This document shows positions 1 through 9,679 of a DNA stretch of 49,569 nt, piece by piece (position 1 is the first letter of the stretch; each line of letters opens with the position of its first letter). A model generated the notes under the pieces. That model was not told the DNA's origin. It saw only the letters and a program-made list of their open reading frames with translations, and made no database searches. The stretch comes from Candidatus Krumholzibacteriia bacterium. Its GTDB lineage: Bacteria > Krumholzibacteriota > Krumholzibacteriia > WVZY01. The stretch covers positions 1 through 49,569 of the forward strand of contig JAOTUR010000002.1 in NCBI GenBank assembly GCA_029863805.1, read 5' to 3'. The translations under genes and the position numbers were made by a program.

Positions 1-1
1 G

Positions 2-571
2 GCGCATCGTTTTCGAGCCGTGAATCTGGGAGTTCTGGTGGGTATTGACACAATCCTTATCGACGCACCGCGCTTGGACTGCCGATTGTTGGATGGCGTG
101 AAATCGCCCGTGCCTGTTGTGCTCGATACGCGCCTACGATTTCCGGATCGATATCCGTGGATAGCGGAGGGCCGAGAGTTTTTGATCGTCACCGGGCCAA
201 ATCCCGATCCCGACAAGGTCCGCAAGCTCGAGCAAGCGCGGGGTGAGGTTATACGATGTGAATTGAGTGGGGGTCGCGTGGACATTGCCTGTGCCATGGA
301 GTTGGTTGCCAAGCGGGGTATATCGAGCGTTCTTATCGAGGGAGGAGCAAAAGTTCTAGCGAGCTTCCTGGCGCCAGGTTTGTGGGATGGTCTGCATCTG
401 TTTATGTCCCCTACGCTTTTTGGGCCCGAGGGCGTGAATCTGGTTGGGGAACGGGTGGATGTGGGTGAGTCGTTTCTGGCCAACGTCGGGCAGGTGTCAG
501 GAGACGTCCTTACCAGCTATCTCAACGCAAAGACCCGCGCCACCATGCTGGAGCGGTTACTCTGGGGGTAA
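2..571 (+). CDS. ribD: RibD C-terminal reductase domain (5-amino-6-(5-phosphoribosylamino)uracil reductase), truncated at the window's 5' edge
   Basis: Frame 2 is open to the window edge (AHRFRAVNLGVLVGIDTILIDAPRLDCR); motif LIEGGAKVLASFL; followed directly by ribE-ribBA-ribH. Confidence 0.88.
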   Translation, partial: AHRFRAVNLGVLVGIDTILIDAPRLDCRLLDGVKSPVPVVLDTRLRFPDRYPWIAEGREFLIVTGPNPDPDKVRKLEQARGEVIRCELSGGRVDIACAMELVAKRGISSVLIEGGAKVLASFLAPGLWDGLHLFMSPTLFGPEGVNLVGERVDVGESFLANVGQVSGDVLTSYLNAKTRATMLERLLWG

Positions 572-578
572 GAGAGGC

Positions 579-1229
579 GTGTTTACAGGCATCATACAGC
601 ATGTGGGCACGATCGAACGGAAAGGGGAAAGGCGCGAGGGTGTCGAGTTCGCCGTCGTGGCGTCCAACTTCGCAAGGCGGTTGTCTCCCGGTGACAGCGT
701 ATCCATAAATGGTGTGTGTCAGACTGTCGAGACCGTGGTTGCCGACACGTTCACTTTTACGGCGGTGGGCGAGACGCTCAAGCGGACGACCTTCGACAGG
801 GTCAGATCGCGAAGCGCGGTCAACCTGGAAGCCGCGGCGACGGTCGAGACAGCGCTAGGGGGACACCTGGTTCAGGGGCATGTTGATGGTGTGGGGATCG
901 TAGAGGCTTTCGAGTGGGTGGGAAAAGACCGGCTGCTCACGATCGGATTGCCGGAGAGTATTTTTGCTTATATGGTGCCAAAGGGCTCGATAGCCGTCGA
1001 TGGAGTGAGTTTGACCATTGTAGAAGCCACAGTGGAAAACAGAGTGACGATCACGATCATCCCTTTTACCATCGAAAAGACAGTTTTCAAGCACTATCGG
1101 GCAGGGACGCGCGTCAATATTGAGGTCGACATCGTTGGAAAGTATGTGAAGGAATATTTGGTGAAGATCATTGGTGACGGCAGTCGACGAGAGGACGAGC
1201 TGTCGAGGAAGTCAAAAGAGGTGACGTAA
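579..1229 (+). CDS. ribE: Riboflavin synthase alpha chain
   Basis: [15 protein letters not shown] start (GTG at 579) and two lumazine-binding repeats ([19 protein letters not shown]). The ORF-track start at 444 is over-extended into ribD. Confidence 0.93.
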   Translation: MFTGIIQHVGTIERKGERREGVEFAVVASNFARRLSPGDSVSINGVCQTVETVVADTFTFTAVGETLKRTTFDRVRSRSAVNLEAAATVETALGGHLVQGHVDGVGIVEAFEWVGKDRLLTIGLPESIFAYMVPKGSIAVDGVSLTIVEATVENRVTITIIPFTIEKTVFKHYRAGTRVNIEVDIVGKYVKEYLVKIIGDGSRREDELSRKSKEVT

Positions 1230-2476
1230 TGGACGTCTTTTGCAGCGTTGAACAAGCCATTGACGAGATTCGGCGGGGCAACATAGTCATCGTAGTGGAT
1301 GATGAAGCCAGAGAAAACGAGGGCGATATGATCCTCGCGGCAGATAAGGTAACGCCGGAAAACATTAACTTTATGACGAAGTACGCGCGAGGGCTGATAT
1401 GTCTGGCGTTGACGGGTGAAAGACTGGAAGAGCTGGACCTCAAACCCATGGTGTCCAAGAACACGGCAAAGATGGGAACTGCGTTCACAGTATCCATCGA
1501 CGCCATAAGAGGTACAACGTCCGGTATCAGCGCTTTTGACCGCACCATAACCATACAGTCCGCTCTAAGTCCAGAGGCACAGGCCAACGATTTTGCTCGG
1601 CCGGGTCACGTGTTTCCTCTGCGGGCCTATCCCGGCGGAGTTCTGCGGCGAGCGGGACATACCGAGGCCTCGGTAGATCTGTCCATCATGGCTGGCCTCT
1701 ATCCGGGTGGTGTGCTGTGCGAAATCATGGATGAGGATGGCCATATGGCTCGTTTACCACGTCTGATCTCCGTCGCGGAGAGGCATGGCTTGAAAATTTT
1801 GACTATTCAGAATCTCATCGAGCATCGAAGAAAACACGAGAAGCTTGTCGAGCGCCGGTGCGCCACTCTGTTGCCCACTCGCTATGGTGACTTCACGCTA
1901 CATCTTTATCAGAATCGTCTGGATGGTTCACAGCACGTCGCCCTTGTAAAAGGGGAAGTTCGGCCGGACGAACCGATTCTGGTTCGGGTCCATTCGGAAT
2001 GCCTCACCGGTGATTTGTTCCGATCCTTGCGCTGTGATTGCGGACCGCAGCTGCACAGGGCGCTGCTGAACATCGCACAGGAAACGGCGGGCGTTCTGCT
2101 TTATATGCGGCAGGAGGGCCGCGGAATAGGTCTGGAAAACAAGATTAAGGCTTACGAATTGCAAGATGCGGGCCGCGATACGGTTGAGGCCAACGAGGAT
2201 CTTGGGTTCCCCGCTGATTTGCGCGACTATGGTATTGGAGCACAGATACTGGTAGACCTAGGTGTTCAAAAAATGCGGTTACTTACCAACAACCCAAAGA
2301 AGGTTGTTGGTCTAAAGGCGTACGGAATAGAAATCGTCGAGCGCGTGCCCGTGGAAGTGCCTGCCAACGAGAATAATGTCCGTTATCTGTCTACAAAGCG
2401 TGATAAGCTTGGCCACATGCTCGAAGGTCTGTCAGTGGACCTCGAGCGGCTAAACGGTACGGATCGGAAGGAGTAG
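1229..2476 (+). CDS. ribBA: Bifunctional 3,4-dihydroxy-2-butanone-4-phosphate synthase / GTP cyclohydrolase II
   Basis: [16 protein letters not shown] (RibB) and [20 protein letters not shown]...RQEGRGIGL (RibA, zinc Cys cluster). Confidence 0.95.
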   Translation: MDVFCSVEQAIDEIRRGNIVIVVDDEARENEGDMILAADKVTPENINFMTKYARGLICLALTGERLEELDLKPMVSKNTAKMGTAFTVSIDAIRGTTSGISAFDRTITIQSALSPEAQANDFARPGHVFPLRAYPGGVLRRAGHTEASVDLSIMAGLYPGGVLCEIMDEDGHMARLPRLISVAERHGLKILTIQNLIEHRRKHEKLVERRCATLLPTRYGDFTLHLYQNRLDGSQHVALVKGEVRPDEPILVRVHSECLTGDLFRSLRCDCGPQLHRALLNIAQETAGVLLYMRQEGRGIGLENKIKAYELQDAGRDTVEANEDLGFPADLRDYGIGAQILVDLGVQKMRLLTNNPKKVVGLKAYGIEIVERVPVEVPANENNVRYLSTKRDKLGHMLEGLSVDLERLNGTDRKE

Positions 2477-2479
2477 ACG

Positions 2480-2941
2480 ATGCCGAACGTGCACGAGGCC
2501 ATGATGAAGGCGGCGAAAAAAAAGGTTGCAATCGTCGCTGGCCGATTCAACGATTTTGTCACGGGACGTCTGGTCAGTAGCGCAATCGACTGTGTGGTAA
2601 GGCATGGTGGAAACTCTGCCGACGTAGATGTCTACTGGGTGCCCGGGTCGTTTGAGGTGCCTCAGCTGGCGGCGAAGATAGCGATGGACAAAAAATTCGA
2701 TGGCATAATCTGCGTGGGGGCGATAATAAGAGGTGAAACGAATCACTTTGATAATCTCTGCGTAGCGGTTATATCGTCGATCGCTAAGGTGTCGATGAAC
2801 TGCTCGATACCTGTAACATATGGCATAGTCACGGCTGACACCGCCGAGCAAGCGATGAACCGTGCCGGAGGCAAGAATGGCAACAAGGGCTGGGACAGCG
2901 CGTTGGCTCTAATCGAAATGATGAGCCTGTGGGAGAGCTGA
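2480..2941 (+). CDS. ribH: 6,7-dimethyl-8-ribityllumazine synthase
   Basis: VAGRFNDFVT, VPGSFEVPQLA, GAIIRGETNHFD, NKGWDSALALIEM. Confidence 0.94.
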   Translation: MPNVHEAMMKAAKKKVAIVAGRFNDFVTGRLVSSAIDCVVRHGGNSADVDVYWVPGSFEVPQLAAKIAMDKKFDGIICVGAIIRGETNHFDNLCVAVISSIAKVSMNCSIPVTYGIVTADTAEQAMNRAGGKNGNKGWDSALALIEMMSLWES

Positions 2942-2948
2942 CAGCAAC

Positions 2949-3365
2949 GTGGGTAAGCGACGTAAGGCACGGGAAGTTGTTCTGCAGGTTCTCTACGAGG
3001 CAGAATTCTCTGATTGCTCATGGGAGGAAATCCTCCAAGAACAAGTTGGCCGCAGGTCGTCCAGCGATGATACTGTACAGCACGCGAGAGCACTGCTGGC
3101 AAAGGCATACGAGCATATGTCCGAGCTGGATGAAAAAATTCGTGCCGTGCTCAGCAACTGGGACCTTGAGCGAGTGTCTCTGATCGACAAGAACATAATG
3201 AGGTTTGCGCTCGCCGAGATCCTGTTCTTTCCACAAGTACCGTCAAAAGTCATTATCAATGAGGCGATTGAAGTTGCACACAAATATAGCTCCCGCGAGG
3301 CTGGGAAGTTTGTCAACGGAATCCTAGATCGCTTCGTGCAGACTTACCGGCAGGATTTAATTTGA
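2949..3365 (+). CDS. nusB: Transcription antitermination factor NusB
   Basis: GKRRKAREVVLQVLYEAEF...VPSKVIINEAIEVAHKYSSREAGKFVNGILDR; usual position after ribH. Confidence 0.93.
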   Translation: MGKRRKAREVVLQVLYEAEFSDCSWEEILQEQVGRRSSSDDTVQHARALLAKAYEHMSELDEKIRAVLSNWDLERVSLIDKNIMRFALAEILFFPQVPSKVIINEAIEVAHKYSSREAGKFVNGILDRFVQTYRQDLI

Positions 3366-4093
3366 GATTCTTAGTTCTTTCGGACATTCACAGCAATCTC
3401 GAGGCACTGACCGCCGTTCTCGCCGATGCCGAAGACAAACAGATCGATTCGATTGTTTGTTTGGGCGATTTTGTGGGTTATGGCGCAAACCCAGACGAGT
3501 GCGTGCAGACTATTGCCAGTGTGCCCAATGCGACCGCGGTCCTGGGCAATCACGATGCTGCCGTGATCGATAGTGATCAGCGGGAGCTTTTCAACCCCGT
3601 CGCCAAAGCGGGTATACTCTACAGCGAGAGCAGGCTCGGCGAGGATAGCAAGGCGTACCTCAGCGGCTTGCCTCTCGTTATTGAATCGCCTCCGAATTTT
3701 ATCGCCGTCCACTCCTCGCCCTTTCGCCCTGAGGGTTGGGTGTATGTGATTGAACCTTCCGACGCTGCGGATGCCTTCTACAGCATGAGGCAGACACTCG
3801 CGTTTATCGGGCATACCCACTTTCCTGTCGTGCATGCCGATAACGGATCGGTGATCCCGTTTCTTCCGGGGGATCGCGTCAAAGTCGATGAAAAACAAAA
3901 AATAATGATCAACGTGGGGAGTGTCGGGCAACCGCGTGACGGAGACGCGCGTGCGGCTTATGTTGTCTATGATTCTGGCCAAAAGGCGGCGAGTATATTC
4001 CGGGTGCACTACGACATCGATCGCGCTGCCGCCAAGATTATAGAGGCGGGGCTTCCCCCTATGCTAGCGGCCAGACTTCGGCGTGGCTACTAG
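3362..4093 (+). CDS. Calcineurin-like metallophosphoesterase (YfcE/MJ0936-type)
   Basis: LSDIHSNLEALTAVL, GDFVGYGANPDE, LGNHDAAV, GHTHFP, NVGSVGQPRDGD; TTG start overlapping nusB. Confidence 0.88.
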   Translation: MRFLVLSDIHSNLEALTAVLADAEDKQIDSIVCLGDFVGYGANPDECVQTIASVPNATAVLGNHDAAVIDSDQRELFNPVAKAGILYSESRLGEDSKAYLSGLPLVIESPPNFIAVHSSPFRPEGWVYVIEPSDAADAFYSMRQTLAFIGHTHFPVVHADNGSVIPFLPGDRVKVDEKQKIMINVGSVGQPRDGDARAAYVVYDSGQKAASIFRVHYDIDRAAAKIIEAGLPPMLAARLRRGY

Positions 4094-4110
4094 ACCTGCG
4101 GCGTGGCTGG

Positions 4111-4869
4111 ATGAAGCGATCTTCAAATAAAACACATTGGGATGACTTCTGGTCGGCGTCACGCGATCTTGGGGATGTCTATGGCACAGACGACCGTATC
4201 CTCGAGAATCTGGGTAAATATGTAGATCTTGCCGGGCTCCGTGTCTTGGAAGTCGGTGCAGGAACGGGAAGGGACACCGACAAGATCGCCTCACAGCAGG
4301 CGTTTGCCTGCGCGTTGGATTACAGCGAGCAGTCCTTGACGTTGATGAGTGATAATCTCAAGCACTCCGTTTACATCGTTTGCGGTGACGCGTTCAACCT
4401 ACCTTTTACGGATGAGTCTTTTGACGTCGTTTTTCATCAAGGCCTAATGGAGCATTTTAGGAATCCCGGTGAAATGTTGGACGAGAACGTTCGTGTTTTG
4501 AAAAAGGGCGGCCTACTACTGGTCGACGTGCCACAGCGTTACCATTACTACACTCTTTTGAAGCACATTCTAATTCTGTTCGGAAAGTGGTTTGCGGGAT
4601 GGGAGACCGAGTTCTCCGTATCGCAGCTTCGTCGCCTCATCGAGGAGCGAGGACTGCGGGTAGCGGGAATTTATGGACATAATCCGTCGCCTCCGATATG
4701 GTATCGGGGACTTCGCCGGGTGCTTCTCCGGCTGGGCGTGCGTCTTTCGATGTATCCCGTGACTCCCCGAGTCGTGCGAACGGTGCTGCGATCTGCCCGG
4801 GGCTTGGTGCCACCACGATTAATTTTGAATACGGCGATGGTAATTGGCTGTGTAGCCAGAAAGAATTAG
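4111..4869 (+). CDS. Class I SAM-dependent methyltransferase
   Basis: VLEVGAGTGRDTDKIA, ALDYSEQSL, DVVFHQGLMEHF. Confidence 0.85.
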   Translation: MKRSSNKTHWDDFWSASRDLGDVYGTDDRILENLGKYVDLAGLRVLEVGAGTGRDTDKIASQQAFACALDYSEQSLTLMSDNLKHSVYIVCGDAFNLPFTDESFDVVFHQGLMEHFRNPGEMLDENVRVLKKGGLLLVDVPQRYHYYTLLKHILILFGKWFAGWETEFSVSQLRRLIEERGLRVAGIYGHNPSPPIWYRGLRRVLLRLGVRLSMYPVTPRVVRTVLRSARGLVPPRLILNTAMVIGCVARKN

Positions 4870-4882
4870 AGCGGAGGGCTGT

Positions 4883-5995
4883 TTGGCAAGATTTGTGGCC
4901 GTGAACTGGCGCGATCTCAGAAATCCAGAAGCCGGAGGGGCCGAGGTTCACCTTCACGAGATACTGAAACGAATGGCCGCTAGCGGTCATGAAGTGACTT
5001 TATTTGCAACGGGTTTCCCAGGAGGTTTGGAAAGAGAAAGCTACGATGGTATAGATGTAATTAGAAAAGGTTCTTGGTACAATGCCAACTACGTCCTGCC
5101 GTTACAGGTAAGATCCTTTTGTGCGCGTAACACAGTCGACCTGGTCATCGAGGACATAAACAAGATTCCTTTTTTTCTTCCAGCTCTGACAAAAACCAGG
5201 GTGCTCCCAGTTATCCCACACCTTTTTGGTACGACCGTATACCGCGAAACCAACTTTTTGTTAGCCAGTTACGTCTTCCTGTGGGAACGACTCATCCCCT
5301 GGGTTTACAGAGGCTGCCGCTTCGCCGTGATAAGCCCCAGTACGAAGAGTGACCTTATCGCAAGGGGGATTCGCGAAGACCGGATAGAAGTCGTCCTGTG
5401 CGGGCTCGATCATGCTAAGTATCGGCGTATTGAGGGGCTGGACAGGTATTCTGATCCGACCATCATCCATTTCGGCCGAATCAGAAAATACAAGTCAATT
5501 GATTTGGTCGTCAGGGCTTTTGCGCGGATAAAGGCAGAGATGCCAAACGCCCGGTTGCTCGTTGTCGGGGACGGACCGGAGAAACCCCACATCGTCGATT
5601 TCGTTGACAAATTGGGCCTTAGCGAATCTGTAAGATTTCTGGGGGTAATAAAGACCGAAGAACTGGTAAGGCTGCTCAATCAGGTCCACGTTTTTCTCAA
5701 TGCGAGTCCGAAAGAAGGATGGGGGCTAACCGTGGTCGAGGCCAACGCCTGTGGAGTACCGGTGGTCGCGAGCGATCGTCCCGGACTTCGCGATTCGGTT
5801 CAGGAGGGCGAAACCGGTTACCTCGTCGAGTATGGTGATGTCGCGGCTTTCGCCGAAAGGTCGCTGTCGTTGATAAGGGACACGCAGAAGTGGCATGATA
5901 TGAGTGCGGCGGCCACGGCCTGGGCGAAATCACTGACTTGGGACCGCACTGCCAGTGAGATGGAGAAGATCTTTCACGACGAAATGGCAACGTAA
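4883..5995 (+). CDS. Glycosyltransferase family 4
   Basis: GGAEVHLHEI N-terminus; GT4 C-terminal motif FLNASPKEGWGLTVVEANACGVPVVASDRPGLRD. Confidence 0.9.
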   Translation: MARFVAVNWRDLRNPEAGGAEVHLHEILKRMAASGHEVTLFATGFPGGLERESYDGIDVIRKGSWYNANYVLPLQVRSFCARNTVDLVIEDINKIPFFLPALTKTRVLPVIPHLFGTTVYRETNFLLASYVFLWERLIPWVYRGCRFAVISPSTKSDLIARGIREDRIEVVLCGLDHAKYRRIEGLDRYSDPTIIHFGRIRKYKSIDLVVRAFARIKAEMPNARLLVVGDGPEKPHIVDFVDKLGLSESVRFLGVIKTEELVRLLNQVHVFLNASPKEGWGLTVVEANACGVPVVASDRPGLRDSVQEGETGYLVEYGDVAAFAERSLSLIRDTQKWHDMSAAATAWAKSLTWDRTASEMEKIFHDEMAT

Positions 5996-6006
5996 GACCA
6001 TTCAAT

Positions 6007-6996
6007 ATGAAGTTGTCGAGTACAGTCGCTAGGCTCTTCCTAAAGGTTGTCGTCAGCACCTCGCTGCTTATTTTTCTTTTTAGCAAGATCTCCGCCGAAA
6101 GTCTCCTCGTCCATTTGCACAGCATGAATCGGGCGACGATTGCCGTCGGCATCCTCGTGTTTTTTGCGAGTAATCTCATTGGGTCTTTTCAGTGGCATCT
6201 TTTGCTCACTGCGAGTGGGGTGCGCCTTGCCTTTCTACAGTCGTTTCGTTTTTATTTCGTGGGGCTGTTTTTTAATAACTTTCTACCCGCCAATATCGGG
6301 GGGGACGTCGTGAAGGTTCACAACGTCACCAGGATTGGTAGTAGTGTTTATCAAGTAATTGCCGTTACGCTGCTCGATCGCCTGTTAGGTATCTTCAGCC
6401 TCTGTTTGCTAGCTACCGGTGCTGTTATCGGCGTGATGCGGTTCTCACCCATAGACTTCCTTGGCATTTACTTTATCATTTTTGTTGGATGCATGGCCGC
6501 ACCCCTCGGTTTTTACTACTGTGAGCCGCTCAGCTGCAGGCTACGGCGTTTGGTCGCATCTATTCGTCCTCTGTCCCTGGACAAGAGAGGATCTTCGATT
6601 CTCGATTACATGGGCGAGTTCAAATCCCGGCGATTATTTGTCGCCAGGCTTGTATTGCTGTCAGTCGTAATACAGTTCTTGCGCGTGTTGACTCACGTTT
6701 TGGTAGCGCTGGGACTCGGGGTTCACGTCGACCCAGCGGTCTTCGGTCTGTTTTTTGTGTTCGTTCCACTGCTCAGCCTGGCCATGATACCACCGATTAC
6801 CGTGAACGGCCTGGGCGTACGCGAGGGGCTCGGTATTCTGCTTTTTGCCGGTGCAGGAATCGGTCGAACCGATGCCTTCGCCATCGAGTTTCTGACATAT
6901 ATCGTCTCGGTTCTGGTGAGTCTGCTGGGGGTGATTTTCTTCCTAGCGCGACCCAAGAGCCGGGACAAGGCAAGTTTTGATACCGTACACATTTAG
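6007..6996 (+). CDS. LPG_synthase_TM / UPF0104 (AglD-like) multi-pass membrane protein
   Basis: FNNFLPANIGGDVVKV motif and multiple hydrophobic segments. Confidence 0.82.
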   Translation: MKLSSTVARLFLKVVVSTSLLIFLFSKISAESLLVHLHSMNRATIAVGILVFFASNLIGSFQWHLLLTASGVRLAFLQSFRFYFVGLFFNNFLPANIGGDVVKVHNVTRIGSSVYQVIAVTLLDRLLGIFSLCLLATGAVIGVMRFSPIDFLGIYFIIFVGCMAAPLGFYYCEPLSCRLRRLVASIRPLSLDKRGSSILDYMGEFKSRRLFVARLVLLSVVIQFLRVLTHVLVALGLGVHVDPAVFGLFFVFVPLLSLAMIPPITVNGLGVREGLGILLFAGAGIGRTDAFAIEFLTYIVSVLVSLLGVIFFLARPKSRDKASFDTVHI

Positions 6997-7012
6997 CGGT
7001 TGATCGTCTAGG

Positions 7013-7055
7013 CGAGCTGAGGTAGGTTATAAGCTCGATAATTTGATGTTTTTTT
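7013..7055 (+). terminator. Possible weak intrinsic terminator
   Basis: CGAGCT (7013-7018) / AGCTCG (7032-7037) inverted repeat, with a 7-T tract 11 nt later (7049-7055). Spacing is not ideal. Confidence 0.25.
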
Positions 7056-7135
7056 GATGGAACCTTAGAGGCCAAAATCAATAGAATCTAAATAGCCAGA
7101 AGACGTATCTATTTATCGAACAAGGGTTAGACTAG

Positions 7136-9664
7136 ATGGCGCGTGGACAGAAGCTCAAGCCCGAGCGCAGCAATGCCACTCGCGGGCAGGACCCGCCGGT
7201 GGGGACGATCGGCGTGACGCCGGTGGCGAGACGCTACTTTTGGATCGGTGGCATGATGGTGTTTGTCTTTAGCCTCGGGCTTTACATAAGGACCATGGCC
7301 CCGAGCGCTCCATTTTGGGACGCCGGAGAGTTCATCGCCACCGCGTTTACCTTGGGTATTCCCCACTCGCCTGGCACGCCACTCTACGTAGTCGTCGGGC
7401 GAGTTTTTACCATGCTGCCGCTTCCCTTCAGCATCGCGGCCAGGGTCAACTTCATGTCGGTTCTTTTTGGCAGCCTGGGCGTGGTCTTTGTCTATGTGCT
7501 TGCGGTACGATTTCTCGATTACATGTTGGACAAGAGCGTCACTAGGTCGGACGCGTTCATCAAGGTGGTCGGTGCGGTCGTCGGTGCGTTGTTCATTGCT
7601 TTTAGCGAGACGTACTGGACTAACTCGACTGAAGCCGAAGTCTATGCAATGAGCGTGTTCTTTATGGGTTTTGTCACTTGGTTGGGGCTCAAGTGGTCGG
7701 ATAATCCGACGGGTGAAAAATCGGTTGTTTACATTTATCTGCTTTTCTACCTTCTCGCCCTTAGCGTAGGTCTTCACCTGGGAACCATACTGGCAGCGTC
7801 CGGGGTGTTCTTGTTGATCCTCATGACGAAAACAAAGACATTTAGCAATACACAGTTTCTGCTTGCATGCGCAGGAGTCGCCATATTTGTCGGAGACGCT
7901 ACATTGTACAGGGCAGGAACGGTGACGCTGGTGCTGCTGGCGCTGTTTGTCCTTGCCATAATGTTCTTCTATACCCAATCCAAGTCAAGATTCGCAATCA
8001 TCTGCAGTGCGTTATTCTTTGTGGGCTTATCGATTCATTTTTATCTGTTGATTCGCTCGGGTCACAACCCGGCTATAGACGAGGCCGATCCCGAGACGTG
8101 GCGCGGTCTGTACGCGGTATTACGACGGGAACAGTATCCTCCGCCCAACGTTTTTGCGCGTAAGGCGTCCTTCGCTTTTCAGCTCCAGCACTTCAACGAC
8201 TACTTCCAAGGTCAGTTCAAGATGGCAACGGCGTATATCGGCAAACTGAACATGGGTTCGGTGATACCGCTGGCGCTGGGTATCTGGGGTATGGTCGATC
8301 AGTACGCGAAACATCGAAGAACCTTTGTCGTGCTTTTTGTGACTTGGCTGGTGGTGAGCATGGGCATGATTCTTTATCTGAACTTTTCCGATGCTGAAGT
8401 CAGGGAGCGCGACTATTTTTATCTACCGGCTTTTTATTATTTTGCTGTCTTTATCGGCATAGGGGTCGGGAGCTTGCTGGCAGAGATCAGACGTTTCCTG
8501 GCTCGAAGGTCCATCAGCGGAATGACCGCGGTCATCGTGCCGGCTGTGGTCTTCATAAGTCTCCCTTTATTCACGATGCGTCATCACTTTCATGAGCGCG
8601 ACAGGTCCGAGGACTACGTTTGTCGAGAGTACGCCAAGAATATGCTGGTTGGTCTCGGGGATGATGCGATCATCTTCACCAACGGGGACAACGACACCTT
8701 CCCGCTTTGGTATATTCAGGAGGTCGAAGGGTACAGAAAAGACGTGCGGGTTGTGAATTTGAGTCTTTTGAATACTCCATGGTATCTCAAGCAGTTGAAA
8801 AATAATGAGCCGAAACTGAAAATGGCGTGGACCGATCGCGAAGTAGAGGGACTACGCCCGATCAAGGCAAAAGACGGTTGGATTCTTATCAGGGATCTGG
8901 GCGTTCAACATATCCTCAGGCAAAACAGCAACTCCAGGCCGATCTATTTCGCTGTGACAATTCCACCGGACATATATTTGCCTTATCGCGAGTTCATGGA
9001 GATGGAGGGCCTCGCGTATCGTATAGTTCCAAAAAAGGGCAGAAACATGGTGAATGTGGCAAAATTAGAGGACAATGTCTGGAATAAATTCAGTTACCAG
9101 GGTCTGCTCAACGCAGACTGGACTCGAGATGAATCGGTCCATCAGCCACCGTTTGTGCGCCGTTTGTGTCAAAACTACTCGGCGGCCTTCGCTCAACTGG
9201 GCTTCATGAAAGCTCAGGTGGGGAACTATGAGGAAGGGATCAAGAATCTCGAGGTGGCAGAGCGAATCACGCCGGATCTCCCCGCGGTTGTGACCTGGTT
9301 GGGTTGGTACTATCTGGAAAGCGGTGACTCGACAAAGTCAGTGGAATATTATAGAAGTCACATCGAAAGAAACCCCAATAATTGTGATTTTCGTTACCGT
9401 TTGGCAGGTGTTCAGGAGCGGATACGTGATCTGACAGGCGCCCTTGAGACTCTCGAGGAACTCATCGGATACTGCCCAGATTATCGAGACGCGGTGCTCA
9501 GTGCGGTCGCCATCTGCGTCAACTTCAATTTCATCGATCGCGCGCTAAAATACGTCGATGATTGGCTAGTCCGCTATCCCAATGACGCAGCGATGAGACA
9601 AACACGCGAAGATTTGGTCAGCCGTCGCGCGCCGACGGGAGACACAACCCGCCAGCGACAGTAA
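7136..9664 (+). CDS. DUF2723 (TMEM260-like) GT-C membrane protein with C-terminal TPR-like region
   Basis: FWDAGEFIATAFTLGIPHSPGTPLYVVVGRVF; many TM segments; C-terminal helical repeats (YEEGIKNLEVAERITPDLPAVVTWLGWYYLESGDSTKSVEYY). Confidence 0.85.
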   Translation: MARGQKLKPERSNATRGQDPPVGTIGVTPVARRYFWIGGMMVFVFSLGLYIRTMAPSAPFWDAGEFIATAFTLGIPHSPGTPLYVVVGRVFTMLPLPFSIAARVNFMSVLFGSLGVVFVYVLAVRFLDYMLDKSVTRSDAFIKVVGAVVGALFIAFSETYWTNSTEAEVYAMSVFFMGFVTWLGLKWSDNPTGEKSVVYIYLLFYLLALSVGLHLGTILAASGVFLLILMTKTKTFSNTQFLLACAGVAIFVGDATLYRAGTVTLVLLALFVLAIMFFYTQSKSRFAIICSALFFVGLSIHFYLLIRSGHNPAIDEADPETWRGLYAVLRREQYPPPNVFARKASFAFQLQHFNDYFQGQFKMATAYIGKLNMGSVIPLALGIWGMVDQYAKHRRTFVVLFVTWLVVSMGMILYLNFSDAEVRERDYFYLPAFYYFAVFIGIGVGSLLAEIRRFLARRSISGMTAVIVPAVVFISLPLFTMRHHFHERDRSEDYVCREYAKNMLVGLGDDAIIFTNGDNDTFPLWYIQEVEGYRKDVRVVNLSLLNTPWYLKQLKNNEPKLKMAWTDREVEGLRPIKAKDGWILIRDLGVQHILRQNSNSRPIYFAVTIPPDIYLPYREFMEMEGLAYRIVPKKGRNMVNVAKLEDNVWNKFSYQGLLNADWTRDESVHQPPFVRRLCQNYSAAFAQLGFMKAQVGNYEEGIKNLEVAERITPDLPAVVTWLGWYYLESGDSTKSVEYYRSHIERNPNNCDFRYRLAGVQERIRDLTGALETLEELIGYCPDYRDAVLSAVAICVNFNFIDRALKYVDDWLVRYPNDAAMRQTREDLVSRRAPTGDTTRQRQ

Positions 9665-9679
9665 CAAAACTGCACTCCC

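Noticed and set aside
3371-4009. 212-aa minus-strand ORF opposite the metallophosphoesterase
   Set aside because: Shadow ORF; the + strand protein has all metallophosphoesterase motifs.
7127-7978. 283-aa minus-strand ORF antisense to DUF2723
   Set aside because: Low-complexity His/Lys/Arg/Gln-rich translation typical of an antisense shadow of a hydrophobic gene.
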